This document shows positions 1-11,079 of a stretch of 64,000 nucleotides of DNA, one piece after another (position 1 is the first letter of the stretch; each line of letters starts with the position of its first letter). Where the stretch lies: contig CM026559.1 in assembly GCA_015143295.1 (NCBI GenBank), positions 20,226,826 through 20,290,825 on the forward strand, written 5' to 3'. The position numbers and the translations under genes are program-made. The notes under the pieces were generated by a model. The model had not been told where the DNA came from. It was given only the letters and a program-made list of their open reading frames with translations, and searched no databases. This stretch comes from Tetracentron sinense. Taxonomy: Eukaryota; Streptophyta; Magnoliopsida; Trochodendrales; Trochodendraceae.

Positions 1-108
1 TTGGCTCTAATAAATAAAAATCATGTTCTTTTCCATCTATTGAATGGTCCAAATCAATGAGCATATTCACCATGATGAACCCACGACTAACACATTGTGT
101 CCCTAATA

Positions 109-447
109 GTGTTTTGAAAGGCGAAGGCGTGAGGCAAGGCATTAGGTCCTTGAGGCATGAGGCTTAAAGACAAGTTGCTTTAAGTAATCAAGTCATGTGG
201 GAAAAATTCCGACACAAGAAAATTGCGAAAAATAAAATGAAAATGTATTATTTTTAAGTCCAACTTACATGGCTAGAACCCTATAAACTGAGCCTCAACC
301 CATGAGGCGTGCGCCTCATATCAGCTTCACACTTTGAGGCGTAAGCCTCATGGGATTTATGCTCAAGGTTGAGCCTCAACGCATTTTCCTTGAACCTTGC
401 CTTGAGATGAGCCTCGAGGCATAAGCCTCACACGTCTTCTAAAAACT
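109..447. mobile_element. GAGGC-word foldback element (hAT-like MITE), family 1
   Basis: The left arm carries repeated GGCGTGAGGC/GAGGC words. The right arm carries the same words inverted (GCCTCA, GCCTTG). The termini GTGTTTTGAAAGGCG and, inverted, AGTTTTTAGAAGACG correspond. Flanking bases CCCTAATA (101-108) and CCCTAACA (448-455) form an 8-bp target duplication with one mismatch. There is no coding capacity. A second copy of the word family is at 10126-10612. Confidence 0.72.
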
Positions 448-999
448 CCCTAACACTATGATGTAAAAGTTGATAAAGGAGGGCATTTCTCAAAATATAC
501 CAACATCATTTTCTTTTTGTTGGAGGGTAGTTTCAAAAGAGGAAGCTGTAAGGTCAATAAGAATCTTATAGGCAACAGGAATTCCCCAACATATTTCCAG
601 GGCAGCTGCAGGTATTTTCCCTAGAATCTAATTGACATTGGCATGTAAGTGTAGAAAGAAATATGGCCAACTAAAACCCTGGGGTATGGTATAGAGGAGA
701 GAAGAGATGTGAGTTCTAAAGGAGGTTTTGCCTCTTGAAGTGGTATATGTAAGGAGGTGACCCCTAGAAGTGGTCATATCATACTAAAATACACAACAAT
801 ATTAAAAAGACTAAAGACTGAAAAAGGAGTATAAAACTCAGATGGTATGAAAACATTTTCTAATGTAAAAGTGTTTAAAAAAATCGTCATTGAAAAACCT
901 AAATAGTAAACAATTCAGTTTGTCAAGAAAAGATATCAAATAATATATTAAATGCCTGATACCAAATGAAGCATGAAGACTTGACAAAACACTACATAC
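448..999. other. Intron 10 sequence, nothing recognised
   Basis: AT-rich DNA without ORFs, motifs or a plausible continuation exon for the phase-1 donor at 999. Confidence 0.5.
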
Positions 1000-1142
1000 C
1001 GTCAATGGAATGTGCTTCCTTCAGAGTAAGCAACTGATGTGATTCAGAGGAGTTCTTAACTTGTACGTTTGGTCCAATGCCTGAACTTAGCTGTTGGCTA
1101 GACCAATAAGCGCCATTAAGGCCACCAAAATCACCAGCATCA
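1000..1142 (-). CDS. KAKU4: KAKU4-like exon 10 (last exon in view)
   Basis: Exon 10 is 143 nt. It completes the Ser codon split with exon 9, then reads DAGDFGGLNGAYWSSQQLSS, GIGPNVQVKNSSESHQLLTL and KEAHSID plus one base. The acceptor is TTGTCACAG and the donor is the strong GTATGT. The phase match with exon 9 (AG|T) across 16 kb is the main support, together with similar Ser/Asn/Gly-rich composition. The phase-1 end shows that more coding sequence lies beyond the left edge. No plausible continuation exon was found in 1-999. Confidence 0.75.
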
Positions 1143-2220
1143 CTGTGACAAATTAAACCAAAAAATTGTACTGAGAGATGAGAATTATAATTTTCTATGA
1201 AAAAATAAATTTGTATTAAGAGAGAAGTTTACAAGCATAACATAATATAAGAGAATTTCCCAAACCTATGACACTCGAGCAAGGGTGCAACTGTTGGGTA
1301 TGGGAATCAGTCCAAGTATCAGAATTGTTCAACACCAAATGAATACCGGGACATGACTATATACTTAATATTACAATATTTTCCTGATGTTATAGTACTG
1401 TTCTTTGATTGGTGTACTTCCTCTAAGTTATTACTTATTATATAAGGTTTTACATTTTTTTTCAAATATTATTTTAATATAATTAGGATGGAATCAATGG
1501 TGTTGGAATATAAAATTTCTCATTTTAGCACACTCATAACACAAAGCAAATCATAACCAAAATTATAATTAAGTAAAAAAAGAATCTAGGTAGTGTGTAG
1601 GAAAGAAAAGTGATGTTGATATCTTGATGCAGGACTATAGAGAAACATCCATAGATCATATCAATTGAGTAAGCAGATGAAGAGAAAATTTGGAGAATTG
1701 AGAGAAGAGAGGGAAAGGAAGAGAGAAGTATATATTGAATAAGCACATCAGGTAGGGTGGCTACAGGTCAGGTTGACCCCCAATTTGTGAGGATATGCCT
1801 AACCTAGACCTAATCCATTTGATGATTGCATTGGTATATGTAAATTGTAAACCAGAATAAAATGGTCCGATTTGTTGAGTAATCCACTGGGTTGGGTTGG
1901 GTTGGGTTGGGTTGGGTTGGGTTGGGTAATTAGAGTTCATATCTGGTCCGCGTGAACTCGGTGCCCATATGTTCAAACCCAAATCCAACCCAATAATTAG
2001 TTGTATGGAGTTATGACAACCCCAACCCGGGGGAAAACCTGCCAGGTAGACAGATCAGGTCAAGGATTGCCACGAGAACAGGTTGAATGCCAGCATGAAA
2101 TAAGACCCACACAATAGCTTTCAATAATGGAATGTTATTATCCATCAACACTGGTTATGGGTCTCATTGCATGCCAATATATAGATTTTTAACTATCAAA
2201 GAAAAGCAATACATGGGAAA
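1143..2220. other. Intron 9, left part, with a (TTGGG)n tract
   Basis: AT-rich and non-coding. It includes a pentanucleotide (TTGGG)n run at 1888-1927, which creates an artificial Asn-Pro-Thr-Gln repeat ORF on the minus strand. No transposon could be named. Confidence 0.5.
1888..1927. repeat. (TTGGG)n microsatellite
   Basis: Seven to eight near-perfect TTGGG units. Not the plant telomere repeat (TTTAGGG). The plus strand has regular G3 runs. Confidence 0.9.
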
Positions 2221-2546
2221 CATAAAAAAAAGAAAGAAACATACAAGTAGGAAAAATTCCTACTGGCGTGATGGCCAATTGGAAACAAAGTAAATAAAGT
2301 TTACACGAAAGAATAACGAAATTGTAGCACCCCGGACTTTTCCGTACTTAATGAATAGTACTTTCGTAGCTAATTGGCCTTTCAAGTAGTCTAATTAATA
2401 AATAAGGGAGAAATTGAAAATTCTGAAACGTCAGAAATGTTCCTTTTCGAAAGACGAATCCAATGCAAGTTGAATCGTCAAAATCCGACGAACGAGTCAA
2501 AAGATATGGCCGAAATAGTAAAATGGGTCAAAAATCTGCAGAGCAC

Positions 2547-2763
2547 CGATCGCTAGGGATCGATCGGTTCACAACCGATCGCTTGGTCATTATTAGCGAT
2601 CGATCGGTCCACAACCGATCGATCGGTAGCTATCAACTGGTTAACTTTTTTGTATGGGGAATTTTTCCAGAGAGGGTGTTTTTGACCGATCGCTCGGCCA
2701 AGAACACCGGTCGATCGATAGGCCACCGATCGCTCGGTCATAACCACCGATTGCTCGGTCTAT
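2547..2763. repeat. CCGATCGATCGGT palindromic word array in LTR-1 U3
   Basis: Repeated, slightly varied words around the palindrome GATCGATC, separated by 10-25 bases, end about 60 bases before the TATA-like box. They resemble a cluster of binding sites in the U3 region. LTR-2 has the same word family and LTR-3 has a different one at the matching place. Confidence 0.8.
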
Positions 2764-3744
2764 CGCGTTTTGCAGAAATTTCATTAAGTGTTTTTTCGTC
2801 TTTTGGGCGTTAATCCATTGCCTATAAGAGCTTGCTCGGGCATTAGGTCCCCACACACCATCCTTAGAGAGATTTAGAGAGAAAGGGAGAGGAAAGAAGA
2901 GGGTTTTCCTAGGGCATCATTTGTTAGAGAAGAATCAAGGGTTTTGAAGACCCACAATCATCCCTCTTGCTTGGATTTCTCCAAGCCAAGCCTCAAGCTC
3001 GTGGGGGAGTCTTTTCCAAGCTAGGGCAGCGATCCTACGGTATTTTGCAAGGGCTTTCTTCCCCAAATCAAGCCTTCTTCAAGCAAGGGTTCTTCCCTAC
3101 CAATTGGGGTTCTATTTCAAGGTTGCTTCAAGGTCAAGCCTCGATTTTAAGGTTAGTACACCCTACTAACTCCCATTAGCAATAACCTAGGTTTTTCCAT
3201 TTTAGTTGATGATTCTTGATCCCATGTTTTCCCTCCTTTTTAAATGTCTTATTTCTATAAAATGTAAACAAGATAATAAGAAATGTTGTGATGTGTGGAT
3301 GGATGAGGAGTTGAGGCGATTGGATGCCGTATGAATGTTGTGTGATGTATGAAATGGAAAATGGTGGAAGGGCACTCTACAAATAAGGAACTTACCTTGA
3401 TGATTTGATGGAAAATATGCAATAAAAAGAGTAAGATGAACTACTAAGGAAATGTTGCATGTTATGTATTTGACAAAATGCCTAAACTAGGAGTAAATGA
3501 ATTATATGAAGAAAATGAAAGTATGCCTTATACAATTGTTCTTATAAATGATGAATTGACCAAATGCCATGTAAATTCTCTGATTTCCCACATGCTTATA
3601 CTATGAATTGAAATGCGATATACTATCCTTCATGTCATACTTGCCATCATGGTTTTCACTATTGATACGCACACAAGCATGCATGCATGCATGAACCGGG
3701 TTTTTCAAGAGTATTTGTACATGATAAATTAACAAGAAAACAAG

Positions 3745-4010
3745 CACATGTCAAGGAGGTTGGTAACCCAAGTGGAAGGGTACTAGCCTCTAGCTCACAA
3801 GAAAATGAAATGATTACATGTCAAGGAGGTTGGTAGCCCAAGTGAAGGGTACTAGCCTCTGGCTCACAAGTGAAAGGAAACAAGTACATGTCAAGGAGGT
3901 TGGTAGCCCAAGCGAATGGTGCTAGCATCTGGCTCACAAGAAAATGAAATATCAAGGAGGTTGGTAGCCTAGGAATGTGCGGATGCTAGCCTCTGGCTCA
4001 CAAGTATACA
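3745..4010 (+). repeat. Tandem units with GGCTCACAAG in LTR-1
   Basis: Four units of about 65-75 bp, each carrying TCAAGGAGGTTGGTA, CTAGC and TGGCTCACAAG. LTR-2 (39880-40208) and LTR-3 (22190-22290) have their own versions that share only the TGGCTCACAAG core. Confidence 0.8.
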
Positions 4011-4730
4011 AGTCAAGAACAAGTCAAGACATGAAATACAAGACAAGACAGACACGCATGAATGATTTTCACAAGCAAGACCGAGACATGAAAAGGGTTT
4101 CCCAACATGATTTTTACCGAGGTTTTCGCATTCATGCACGCATGTCAAGATATTGATATTGCTTCATATTCAATACTATTTATCTTATGCTGCTAGTATT
4201 GCTTTAATTGATATTTCGTATCGTGTTCACTATGGTTATGCTATTGTTATTGCTATAGTTAGCTAGTAGCTTGTACTCGTTGAGTATTCCATGCTCAGCC
4301 GTACTTTTATGTCGGCAGGTTGCGTGGATGTCCTCGACCCTGAGCCTTGGGTCGAGGAAGAGTACGTAGAGGAGAGGGAGTCACCTATCCCGTTGCAGTC
4401 CCAGGAGGATAGAGACTTGGACGTATGACCATACCTCGACTACTGTTGAGAGGAAAGAACGAGAGAGTTCTTTTTGTATATTTTGATAGGTGGGCCTGTC
4501 CACCTTTGACTTGATATGTTATGTAACTTTAACTTGGAATACTATTTTGGAGTTATAGAAGAAAAGAAAAAGTTAGTTCACATTTCCGCACTCATGATAT
4601 AGCTTCCGCACTCTGATTATTATTGTGTTATATCATGTTTAGTCTCGTTCATTACAGAATGGTTTGGCAGGTACGTACAGTCACCTCTAAAGTATCCCTT
4701 AACTTCTAGGGGACATTTTAGGGCGCGACA

Positions 4731-4902
4731 GAAATGATGTGAGATTTCCACAACAAATAACCTAAATAGTAAGAACTCAGAGAAAAGAAACATATGAGTA
4801 GGAAATATTCTTACAAGCTTGAAGAGCAATTGGATATAAAGTAGATAAAGTTAACATGAAAGAATAACGAAATGATGTGAGATTTCCACAACAAATAACC
4901 AA
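4731..4902. repeat. Tandem duplicate of the LTR-1 target region
   Basis: The bases before LTR-1 (2231-2322, AAAGAAACATA..GAATAACGAAAT) recur at 4783-4875. The bases after LTR-1 (4731-4762, GATGTGAGATTTCCACAAC) recur at 4873-4902. The LTR therefore sits inside one copy of a roughly 140-bp tandem duplication whose second copy is an empty site. Confidence 0.8.
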
Positions 4903-5164
4903 AAAAGGAAGAAGAACTCAAAAACTTAGAGCTTTGCTGAACATTTCGGTCGTCCAAAGTCCAAAAAGGAGAAAACTTCCTAAATTTCATGCTTAATTCA
5001 CTAATAATAGAAAACGACAATAAGGCCAAAACGGCCTCTATATTTGGACTAACTCCTAAGGTTACCTCAACTCCAAGAAAACTAATTCCTATTATGACCA
5101 AAACTAATATAGATAGAGAGACTCTCTGACGTTCGATCATCATCACCAAATACGAGGAGGGTTC

Positions 5165-6092
5165 ATGTTGGGTTCCCAAGGAAGTGAAGAGGCCCCACGG
5201 GGTGGGGATGTGGAAGGGGATCATATCAGCTGCACGACTAGTTGTTCCTTTTTTCGAGTACAAGGTAGGTGATGGGTCTGAGGTCAGTTTTTGGAAGGAT
5301 GTGTGGAGTAGGTCCTCGAGGCTGTTGGATGATTTTGCCACTATCTTTCGCTTAGCTTCAGATAGGAAGGCGTCAGTCGAGGATTATATCGACAAGGGGG
5401 TGCGGGGACCGCTTGTTGCTCCAAACTAAGAAGAGGGTTAAATTACTGGCAAATAGTTGAGTTTGGAAGGTTGTTAGAGCATCTGGGGTCTATCCCTTCG
5501 GGCTCTCAGGGCCAGGATTGTAGAGTTTGTCGAGAGGCAACAAAGGTCATTTTTCAGTGAGATATCTAGTTCAGTTGCTTGAAGCTGGTCCTTCCGCCCC
5601 TTTTCCACATAGGGCTGTGTGGAATCCAGGTATTCCATCTAAAGTATCTTTCTTTCTATGGAATACGGTTTTGAATAAAATTCTCACATGTAATCACTTG
5701 AAAAGGAGATGGTGGAGGATGGCTAATCGATGTTTTATGTGCCTTCAAGCGAAAGAGTCGGTAGATCACCTTCTCTTGCACTACCCTATAGCACATGAGA
5801 TTTGGAGCTTCTTTATTTCCTGTGTGGGCGTGGCCTAGGTCTATCCCTCTTCTTTTCACAACTTCTTATCCTGCTGGGATTTGGTAAGTGAGGAAGGGTC
5901 AAGGTTGGCGTTGTGGAAGATATTACTGGGTGTCATAGCATAGTCTATTTGGAGAGAGAGGAATAGGAGAGTATAAGTCCTTTACTTTTTGTAGCTTGCA
6001 TTGGTTCACGACCTCATGAACTTTATATGTTCCTTTGTATCTGCTCTACTTTTTATTTATATAATTGCTTGGATTATCAATCAAAAAAAAAA
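5165..6092 (+). mobile_element. 5'-truncated L1-type LINE fragment (3' end)
   Basis: Broken frames encode the C-terminal part of a plant L1 reverse-transcriptase polyprotein: GDGSEVSFWKDVW, then IPSKVSFFLWNTVLNKILTC and the zinc-finger-like CFMCLQAKESVDHLLLH. It ends in an A-run at 6083-6092. It is inverted relative to the host gene and has several stops and frameshifts. Confidence 0.85.
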
Positions 6093-8469
6093 GTTTTAAC
6101 CTTCCCAAATAACTATTTTACCACCTAAATCCATCACTCTCTGCCCCTTACTAAAAAAATATTGGAATAACTATAGCAGCTAAATTTATCACGAATATGA
6201 GATTTACTAAAGTTAGTAAAACGAAACTTAATATTTATTATAAAATTAAAGACTAAAAAAGTAAATTTTATAAAAGTTATATAGAAATGTTTAATCTTAT
6301 TCTTTGAAAAATTATCGGGTGCTATATGTAAGCATATCTCTTCATGATCTAGTGCTACTGCTATATACGTACGCGGTATGCCTCTTCTTCTTGGAAAGGT
6401 GATATGGTGCTATGCGAGTGTACGGAGTTTAGGTACACCATCCCTAAGCTAATTGCATCAATCTTTCCCAATTCAAAAGAACTCGACCTCAGTTATAGAG
6501 TATCCAAATGACTACGGCCTTGTTTCTTCGCAGTTGAATTATCCTTGTAAAAGGCGAGTACGGTAATTGAGAATAAGTCATCAGTTTACTCCATGCATGG
6601 TTATATCGGAATTGGTGGGTGTACGGTAATTAAAATTTAAGAAGTATATACCTAAGTTATAAAAAATACTCATATAGAGAGTAGAAATCAGCAACAAGAG
6701 AGAAGAAAAATGAGAGAGAGACATACATATTGATCGTTGTTGTTGCCGCTGCTCTTCTAGTAAAATTTCCTCTATGTTTTCGAAAAAGCAACCTAACTTG
6801 ACAAAAAGTTCCTAACAATTGGATTTTAAAATAGCAAGACATACTTGAACCACCACATGCCTAACCATAATATTGACGTCACCATGACACGGTATAAGCA
6901 CGTACCAAGGAGTATCATGTCGTGCCATGGAGTGTCGTGTCGTGTCGGAGTGTCGACACGACAAAATTTAGGAAAATTGAAGTGCCTAGGTAACACTGAT
7001 GTGGATATGCCAAAAAAAAATTTAGATTCACTGATATATATGCATGGATACACTTGTATAATTTACATACAACTTTTAATGCAAAGTCCCACAACTACCA
7101 CTATAATCACTCATTTGAGAATTAAGAACACAAGATGTTATAAAATGGCAAGTACGATGATGCATCAGCATGAAAACACAAACCATAATCAATTCAATAA
7201 ATACAAGCATACTAAGTATTGAAAACGCTAAGTTTTAGGATGCTTAATGTCTTGGCTTTGAAATTTCCATTATTTAAGAAAAAGAATATACTTTCTTAGG
7301 TTTAAAATTAAATTTTCAAAAAATAAGATTAGTTTATGGATATCATAGATCACCCACGGACTAATCACATTAATTAGTGATAATTTTGATATGTTATTGG
7401 CTTTTAACCGGTTATACTATTTAATTTATTCATATATCTATACTACTACTTATACAATAACAAATTAATAATCATGTAATATTATTTTTAATTAAAAATA
7501 AAACAAATTAATGAGCAATAGATTCATCAATGCATGTGATTTTTAATGTATAAAGATTATATTAAAATTGTAAAGTGACATTCCATTAAAAAAAATTTTA
7601 AAATTACAAAAAGCAGTAAACCCATATGAATATAATTGTTGTGTATATGATGTCACCTATCTGTCGAGTAAAATTAGAAAGTACTTTAATGACTTTTAAT
7701 TCAAAAAATTAGATTTTTATTAAGAAATTAAAATTAGAGAATAAAAAAGTGGAGAAAAAATAGGCCCAAAGCATGGAGTGTAAGCGGCAGCAAGAGCAAG
7801 GCAGCAATAGCACCCAATTTAGAAATAACCTATGGTCCGGAGCGCCTCTAAATTGTCAATCTTTATATATGACGACGAGGTATCGTCCCTTTTAATATTA
7901 ATTCATAGAAACATAATTATATAATACAATTTTCATTTAGTTATTCTATTTAACTTTTTATTTTGCGCAATAAGCCACCCTTTTTCTTTTTTGTTGAGTA
8001 ATGATTCTTCATTAATAAAAAAAACATTACTTTTATCTATTATACCTATTTGATTTATACTTATCAAAGTTGGACTAAAACTGTGATTTACATATTCCCT
8101 CAAATAACATTTTTTTTCTTTTTTCTATCTCATCAAATCTATATATTAATGGTCTCAAATATTAATAGATAGAAAATCAAATATATTCACACAGAGACAC
8201 ACATATATGTAACAAAGTTAAGTGAATAAATCTCCACTTTGCAGCATGAAAAAGAGTGGTTATTATTCTGATCACCGTCGGGGCCAAAGTTTCTTAGAGA
8301 AAACCAAGGGAAAGCTCCTAGAAGATACTAAAAGATTTAAAGAAAGAACTTGATTCAAGAAAAAACTGATAAGAATTATGTTGCTGTTGATACATTTCAT
8401 GATCCCATTTATCCATATATAACGAAGAGCAGAAACTGGCTAAAAAGAGAAAACAGACAAAGAATTACA
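6093..8469. other. Intron 9, AT-rich stretch, mostly unassigned
   Basis: No coding region. The only structure is a cluster of TCGTGTCG/GTGTCGACAC words at about 6887-6965, which resembles one arm of the word-type foldback elements elsewhere. No partner arm was found. Confidence 0.45.
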
Positions 8470-8950
8470 GCGAACTAGAGAAGAAAAATAAATATAAAAA
8501 CACGAAATTTCAGCCCCTCCAAGACAATCGAGTGTCCCATACCCCCATCTGAATCAAAGAAATCACAAAATTCAGATCCTCGTTGTCCCTCCTCATAGAG
8601 AACTAGTACAAAAGGAGAAGCCGAATATGCTCACCAATTTGCAATGCGAGAGAGACTACAATATCAAAAACTCTCCAATTCCTTTTCTTCCAAATCGACC
8701 AAGCTATCGCCTCCGGCATATATGACCATAGAATAGAGGCAAGGACCTCCTCCAACCTAACTGAGAGCTAACAGGGTAAGCAGCACTGAAAGGACTTCAG
8801 GAAGACCCAAATCACACTCATTCACAAGAGGAAATGGCTCCAAACATCCAATGCAAAAAAGCAATGCAACAACAAGTGATCCACCAATTCCCCCGCCTCA
8901 AGACATATGAAACAGCAATTAGCCACCATCCACCCTCTTTTATGAATACC
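8470..8950 (-). mobile_element. LINE 3' fragment, antisense
   Basis: The reverse strand reads KRGWMVANCCFICLEAGE and LVDHLLLHC, the zinc-finger-like end of plant L1 ORF2, with frameshifts. Ends are approximate. Confidence 0.7.
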
Positions 8951-10120
8951 TAGTAGTAATAACATTTCTTGAACTTTTCATGTAGGAACCATAATATTTT
9001 CTAAAAATTTCTAATCAATAATCTGACTATTTTGACCAAAACCAGTAACCTGTCTACTCCTTGTTCTAATATATTCTTCAACCTTCCACGTATCCAAAAA
9101 TCAGTCTAATCCAACAGTCAGATATTGAAAAATTCGCTTCCAAATAAACTGCTATTTTTTTTCATAAAAGTCAAGCTACCACCACCTTCTTTTTATTTTT
9201 CTTCTAAGATTTAGGAGAAGTCATTTGAAATGTGTTTGCATCAATATTAAAGTTTTCCACTAAAATGACTTATTTTATAATCCAAATCTAGTATCTAAAA
9301 ATGAGATGCCTCTTAACACATTCATACCTGTTTACCCTACCAACTACTCCCATAAGTAGTTAACAAATTCTTTGAGACACAATTCTTTGGCGAGGAAATC
9401 AATCAACTCCTCCGATCATTCCTTCTAGTTCATTCTCTTCATGGACCTAGGATTTATCATATTTCTGACCACCTCCAGGAATTTGCAATCCCTGCGCATT
9501 TCTTATCCAAGCTTTCTTGCCACTTTTAACCAAAAGCATTTAATCCTAACGTCACTTCATCTCTTTGATTTTGGGTCACTCCAATACCATAATTAGGCCA
9601 ATTTGAGTATCTACTATTTTTATTTATTATTCTCTAGTATACTCAAAGAAATAAGAGATCATGTAATAGTCCTGACAAACAAAAAGCTCCAAAATGCAAA
9701 TAAAAGGTCATGATCCAATTTGCAACAAGAGTCATGAGAAAACTAGCGGAAAAAAGCCAAGGACTAGCAATTCGTAGTGGAAAGTGAGGAAGAGAACGTC
9801 TTGTGCAGCTACAGTCACAGCAAAAACATAGCCTCTCATGCATCTAAATTCACAGCAAAGGGAAAACCTTCACAATGTAGAGTCAGTGAACTTTTTGGGT
9901 AAGTGGTGGCTATAACTTCATAGCACACTATAGTGCTAAAGTGGTTGCCGAAATACACCACCAAAAGAACATGACCGAAACAAGTTGCCAAGATGAGAAA
10001 CTTGCACTGACACCAAAAAATGATGTTGAACTGTTGAAACAGTCCTAGATAATACCAAGAGTAAGAAAATTTAAATAAAATAAAATAAAAAAAGGAAAAA
10101 GAGAAGAAAGGAAAAAAATA
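8951..10120. other. Intron 9, unassigned
   Basis: Some low-level LINE-like composition, but no motif I can defend. No exon of the host gene is needed here, because exon 9 and exon 10 join directly. Confidence 0.4.
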
Positions 10121-10125
10121 TAATC

Positions 10126-10612
10126 AAAGTTTTAAAAGGCATGCGAGGCTTATGTCTTGTGGCTTGCCTCAAGATTCAACCTTAAGGCTTAAAGTCCCCA
10201 AATGATTGCGCCTCAAAGTGTGAGGCACACATCTCACACACTCAGGCTTGTTCATGCATAGGGCTTGGGTCTTGTACATTAGCCAAAAATTAGATTCTAG
10301 GCACATAAATCAGACTTCTTTTTCTTTTTCGTGACTTCTTCGCAGCTATCTGTTGGAATGGAAAATTTACCAAAAGAATTGATGATTGAACATCATTTTG
10401 TCTTTCAGTATGTATTTGATAAAACATCTAAGTTGCGGCATTTGTTTACCTCTTAATTTACTTATTTTCATATGGTGTTTGAATTCCATTTCTAACTTCT
10501 CTTTTTAATTAATGAGGGAGCGCGAGCCTTACACCTCACTCCTCGAGGCTTACACTTCACATATCTGGAGGCCCTAACGCCTCGCCTCACGCCTTTCCCT
10601 TTTAAAACATTG
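10126..10612. mobile_element. GAGGC-word foldback element, second copy
   Basis: The ends AAAGTTTTAAAAGGC and, inverted, AATGTTTTAAAAGGG form terminal inverted repeats. Both arms carry GAGGC/GCCTC words like the element at 109-447. No clear target duplication is left. Confidence 0.6.
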
Positions 10613-11079
10613 GTCATTTAGTAGAAGTAGAGGGAAGAAGAAGAATAGATATGTATGTGGAATCAACACCACAATAGGAGGATAGGTGGATTGATCAAAT
10701 AAAGGCTGTTGTTATCTATAACGAAAAGTTTTCATTCAAAAATCTGGATCATGTGTCTCCCTCATATGCCATGTACACATATTTTACAATTGATAAAATG
10801 AAAACTTAAAGATTCCTTCCTACTTTTATTAGAGAACTACTGCTGAAAACCAAAAACTTCACTTCTTACTCATCTTTCCTTTCTTAGAGAGGAGAGTGAT
10901 ATCATATCTTCAAGCTGAGGGAGTGATGCATATGGCAGTGAAGCAAATGGCACATTTTGTGAGCTGAGCCCCCAGAATTTGGATAAAGCTCATAGTCTTT
11001 GTGTTTTGTTGTCAAGGGAACTTACATCACCTAAGAATGTCCCTTAAAAGGAGCGCAATTCACCTGGTCAAATCTACAT

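Larger units (their letters stand above)
2323..4730 (+). mobile_element. Solo LTR, Ty3/chromovirus Tekay-like (LTR-1, 2408 bp)
   Basis: It starts TGTAGCACCCC and ends GGGCGCGACA, the typical Tekay/Del-type LTR ends. It is bounded by a perfect 5-bp duplication GAAAT (2318-2322 and 4731-4735). In order it holds an array of GATCGATCGGT words (2547-2763), a TATA-like CCTATAAGAG (2821-2830), a transcribed leader, tandem units containing GGCTCACAAG (3745-4010), and a block with CTCAGCCGTAC...TATGTCGGCAGGT. No internal domain remains, so it arose by recombination between two LTRs. Relatives are at 21442-22914 and about 38605-40959. Confidence 0.85.

Noticed and set aside
1888-1927. Interstitial telomere
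   Set aside because: The unit is TTGGG, not the plant TTTAGGG; a plain microsatellite.
3745-4010. CRISPR-like array
   Set aside because: Units are adjacent and diverged with no unique spacers, and lie in a plant LTR.
4811-5341. 176-residue minus-strand ORF
   Set aside because: It runs from unique DNA into the antisense of a LINE fragment; no motif, and not in phase with any host exon.
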